A stretch of DNA of 6,949 bases, from contig CAZJXT010000027.1 in assembly GCA_964550225.1 (NCBI GenBank), positions 1-6,949 of the forward strand, given 5' to 3'. Position 1 is the stretch's first letter, and each line of letters begins with the position of its first letter. Shown in pieces: positions 5,969-6,949 of the stretch. The notes under the pieces are model-generated. The model did not search any database and was not told the origin of the DNA. It was given only the letters and a program-made list of their open reading frames with translations. Origin of the DNA: CAIXMG01 sp964550225 (GTDB lineage Bacteria; Patescibacteriota; Minisyncoccia; Phycocordibacterales; UBA1006). The position numbers and the translations under genes were made by a program.

Positions 5969-6949
5969 AGATAGTCCAGATTTTTTTACACATTGATTCT
6001 GCGGAAAATTCTTTTTCCGCGCGGGCACGCGCAGCGTGCCCGCGCGTTGTAAGCCACTGTTTATCAATCGCTATTTTTTCAAAGAGTACCTGTAGTTCCG
6101 CAACCTCATTCCCTTTGGTTAATAATTGCCCAACGGTATCATCTACAGCCTCAGCAATTCCCCCTACGTTGCTGGCAACAACAGGTAACCCGCATGCCAT
6201 AGCTTCAACAATGGTCATTGGGAAGCCTTCCCATTGCGTTGGCAATAGAAACAAATCACTTGATTGATAGAGCTGTGTCATCTGTTCTGTAGGAACAGAT
6301 TTAATAACTACTTGATTTTCTAATCCATATTTTTCAAGAACTGTTTGTAATAACGACTCCTGTTCCCCATTCCCTGCAATGCGTAATGAAAAAATATTGC
6401 GCATAGTCTCAGGTAATCGTCCCAATGCTTCAATAATTGAAACAGGTATTTTAGGCGCAGTTAATCGCCCTACGAATAATAATTCGATGTGATCGGTATG
6501 TCCTGGCTGTGCGATTAATACTGGAATAGGTACCCCGTTGTGCACTACGGTAATTTTATTGTTTACTCCAAACAAGTTTTTATACGCTAGTCGCGCATCA
6601 TTTTCAGAAACACAAAGAATATGATCTGTGAATCCTGTTATTGCAATTTCTACCATGCGAGCAATTTGTTTACGTACGAATGGCACCCCATCGGTAAAAC
6701 TCCACCCGTGAGCTGTAAAAATCTTTTTTACAGGTAACCCAATACTCGCGAGTCGTACAAAAAATCCTCCTGCTCCACTATTCCCGTGCACCACCGTAGG
6801 TGCAAATTTTTTAATTTCATTACGACAAAATAATACCGCACGAACCGCATTCATCGGATTAAAACTATTTTTAAAATAAGGATTTTCAATATACTCAAAA
6901 CCTAATTCGCGTGTTTTATCCGCAAGCCAGCCATTTCCTCCTGCCAAAA
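5958..6949 (-). CDS. GT4-family glycosyltransferase, C-terminal 329 codons (5' end outside window)
   Basis: The frame is open to the right edge, so the gene begins outside. A TTG at 6947 is the first complete codon and is most likely an internal leucine before AGGNGWLADKTRELGFEY. Numbering from that codon, VVHGNSGAGGFFVRLASIG (52-70) and IFTAHGWSFTDG (76-87) are typical of the GT4 acceptor domain. VVHNGVPIP (134-142) ends it. The donor domain shows LLFVGRLTAPK with R161 and K166, and WEGFPMTIVEAMACGLPVVASNVGG with an intact EX7E, E240 and E248. The C-terminal motif GHAARARAEKEFSAESM (303-319) is canonical in spacing but is encoded by an unusually GC-rich palindrome. The role is sugar transfer from a nucleotide sugar in the cytoplasm, with unknown substrates. 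The TAA stop lies 11 bp inside the next gene. Confidence 0.94.
   Translation of the reverse strand, partial: LAGGNGWLADKTRELGFEYIENPYFKNSFNPMNAVRAVLFCRNEIKKFAPTVVHGNSGAGGFFVRLASIGLPVKKIFTAHGWSFTDGVPFVRKQIARMVEIAITGFTDHILCVSENDARLAYKNLFGVNNKITVVHNGVPIPVLIAQPGHTDHIELLFVGRLTAPKIPVSIIEALGRLPETMRNIFSLRIAGNGEQESLLQTVLEKYGLENQVVIKSVPTEQMTQLYQSSDLFLLPTQWEGFPMTIVEAMACGLPVVASNVGGIAEAVDDTVGQLLTKGNEVAELQVLFEKIAIDKQWLTTRGHAARARAEKEFSAESMCKKIWTIYEQ
6001..6020. repeat. Small inverted repeat next to the GC-rich hairpin
   Basis: GCGGAAAA (6001-6008) pairs with TTTTCCGC (6013-6020) around the loop TTCT. It encodes the conserved AEKEFSA segment, so it may arise by chance from the codons. It shares 6018-6020 with the larger palindrome, so the two hairpins compete for those bases. 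Confidence 0.5.
6018..6046. repeat. GC-rich perfect inverted repeat inside a coding region
   Basis: The arms CGCGCGGGCACGC (6018-6030) and GCGTGCCCGCGCG (6034-6046) are exact reverse complements of 13 bp around the loop GCA. It lies in the glycosyltransferase gene that ends at 5958 and spans the codons for RGHAARARA. In a strongly AT-rich window this block is almost all G and C. No T-run follows the hairpin on either strand, so it is not a standard terminator. It may be a REP-like dispersed element or an mRNA stability structure. Confidence 0.8.

Noticed and set aside
6018..6046. GC-rich hairpin as an intrinsic terminator
   Set aside because: No T-run follows on either strand and it lies within a coding region upstream of an overlapping gene.
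5969..6067. Upstream extension of the glycosyltransferase starting at 5968 (33 extra residues)
   Set aside because: The extension is read out of frame through the coding region and GC-rich hairpin of the previous gene; the typical GT4 N-terminus begins just after ATG 5968.
6945..6947. TTG as the start of the right-edge glycosyltransferase
   Set aside because: The frame stays open to the edge and about the first 30 or more residues of a GT-B domain would be missing; it is a truncated gene, not a start.

Overview
The window is an AT-rich piece of a bacterial surface-glycan locus. Every credible gene lies on the minus strand, so transcription runs from high to low coordinates. It holds six GT4-type (GT-B fold) glycosyltransferase genes, two of them cut by the window edges, and one P-loop kinase gene whose reading frame is broken or recoded. 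No gene-free stretch exceeds about 100 bases, and I see no credible plus-strand gene, tRNA, rRNA, CRISPR array or transposase. TGA is used as a stop (657-659, 2847-2849, 4571-4573), which argues against TGA-reassigned lineages. N-terminal signatures such as YPPEIGGPATYAKLL with PGDYAWEQG, GSERKLF, and NDPVLGFFHGW are ones I associate with Candidate Phyla Radiation (Patescibacteria) glycosyltransferases. That assignment is an inference from memory, not a search.

Layout in transcription order. Unit 1: a GT4 gene entering from the right edge (6949-5958) overlaps by 11 bp a second GT4 gene (5968-4796). A very GC-rich perfect hairpin (6018-6046) sits in the 3' part of the first gene. Unit 2: a consensus-like promoter (-35 at 4802-4807, -10 at 4779-4784) lies over the end of the second gene and coincides with a 24-bp perfect palindrome. 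It would drive the kinase gene at 4753-4017, which ends at a strong intrinsic terminator (3985-4014). Unit 3: an extended -10 promoter (3957-3965) placed so that transcription should begin at the A of the start codon. It drives four tightly packed GT4 genes (3950-2847, 2850-1708, 1697-657, 660-off the left edge), two of the junctions being ATGA overlaps.

The glycosyltransferases probably add successive sugars to a lipid-linked or cell-surface glycan. Donors and acceptors cannot be read from sequence, and no flippase, polymerase or sugar-nucleotide synthesis gene is in the window. The kinase resembles the polynucleotide-kinase/AAA_33 group of small P-loop kinases, and its substrate is unknown.

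The most notable point is the kinase. Its first beta strand (TILALIGPTGSGKT) is encoded in a frame with no ATG or GTG start, and it joins the upstream 60-codon ORF exactly by a -1 shift at an A7 run in the frame A_AAA_AAA, with an AGGGG sequence 14 nt upstream. This is either recoding, a real frameshift mutation or a homopolymer sequencing error. Other points are the GC-rich palindrome, the predicted leaderless start, and the general lack of Shine-Dalgarno sequences.
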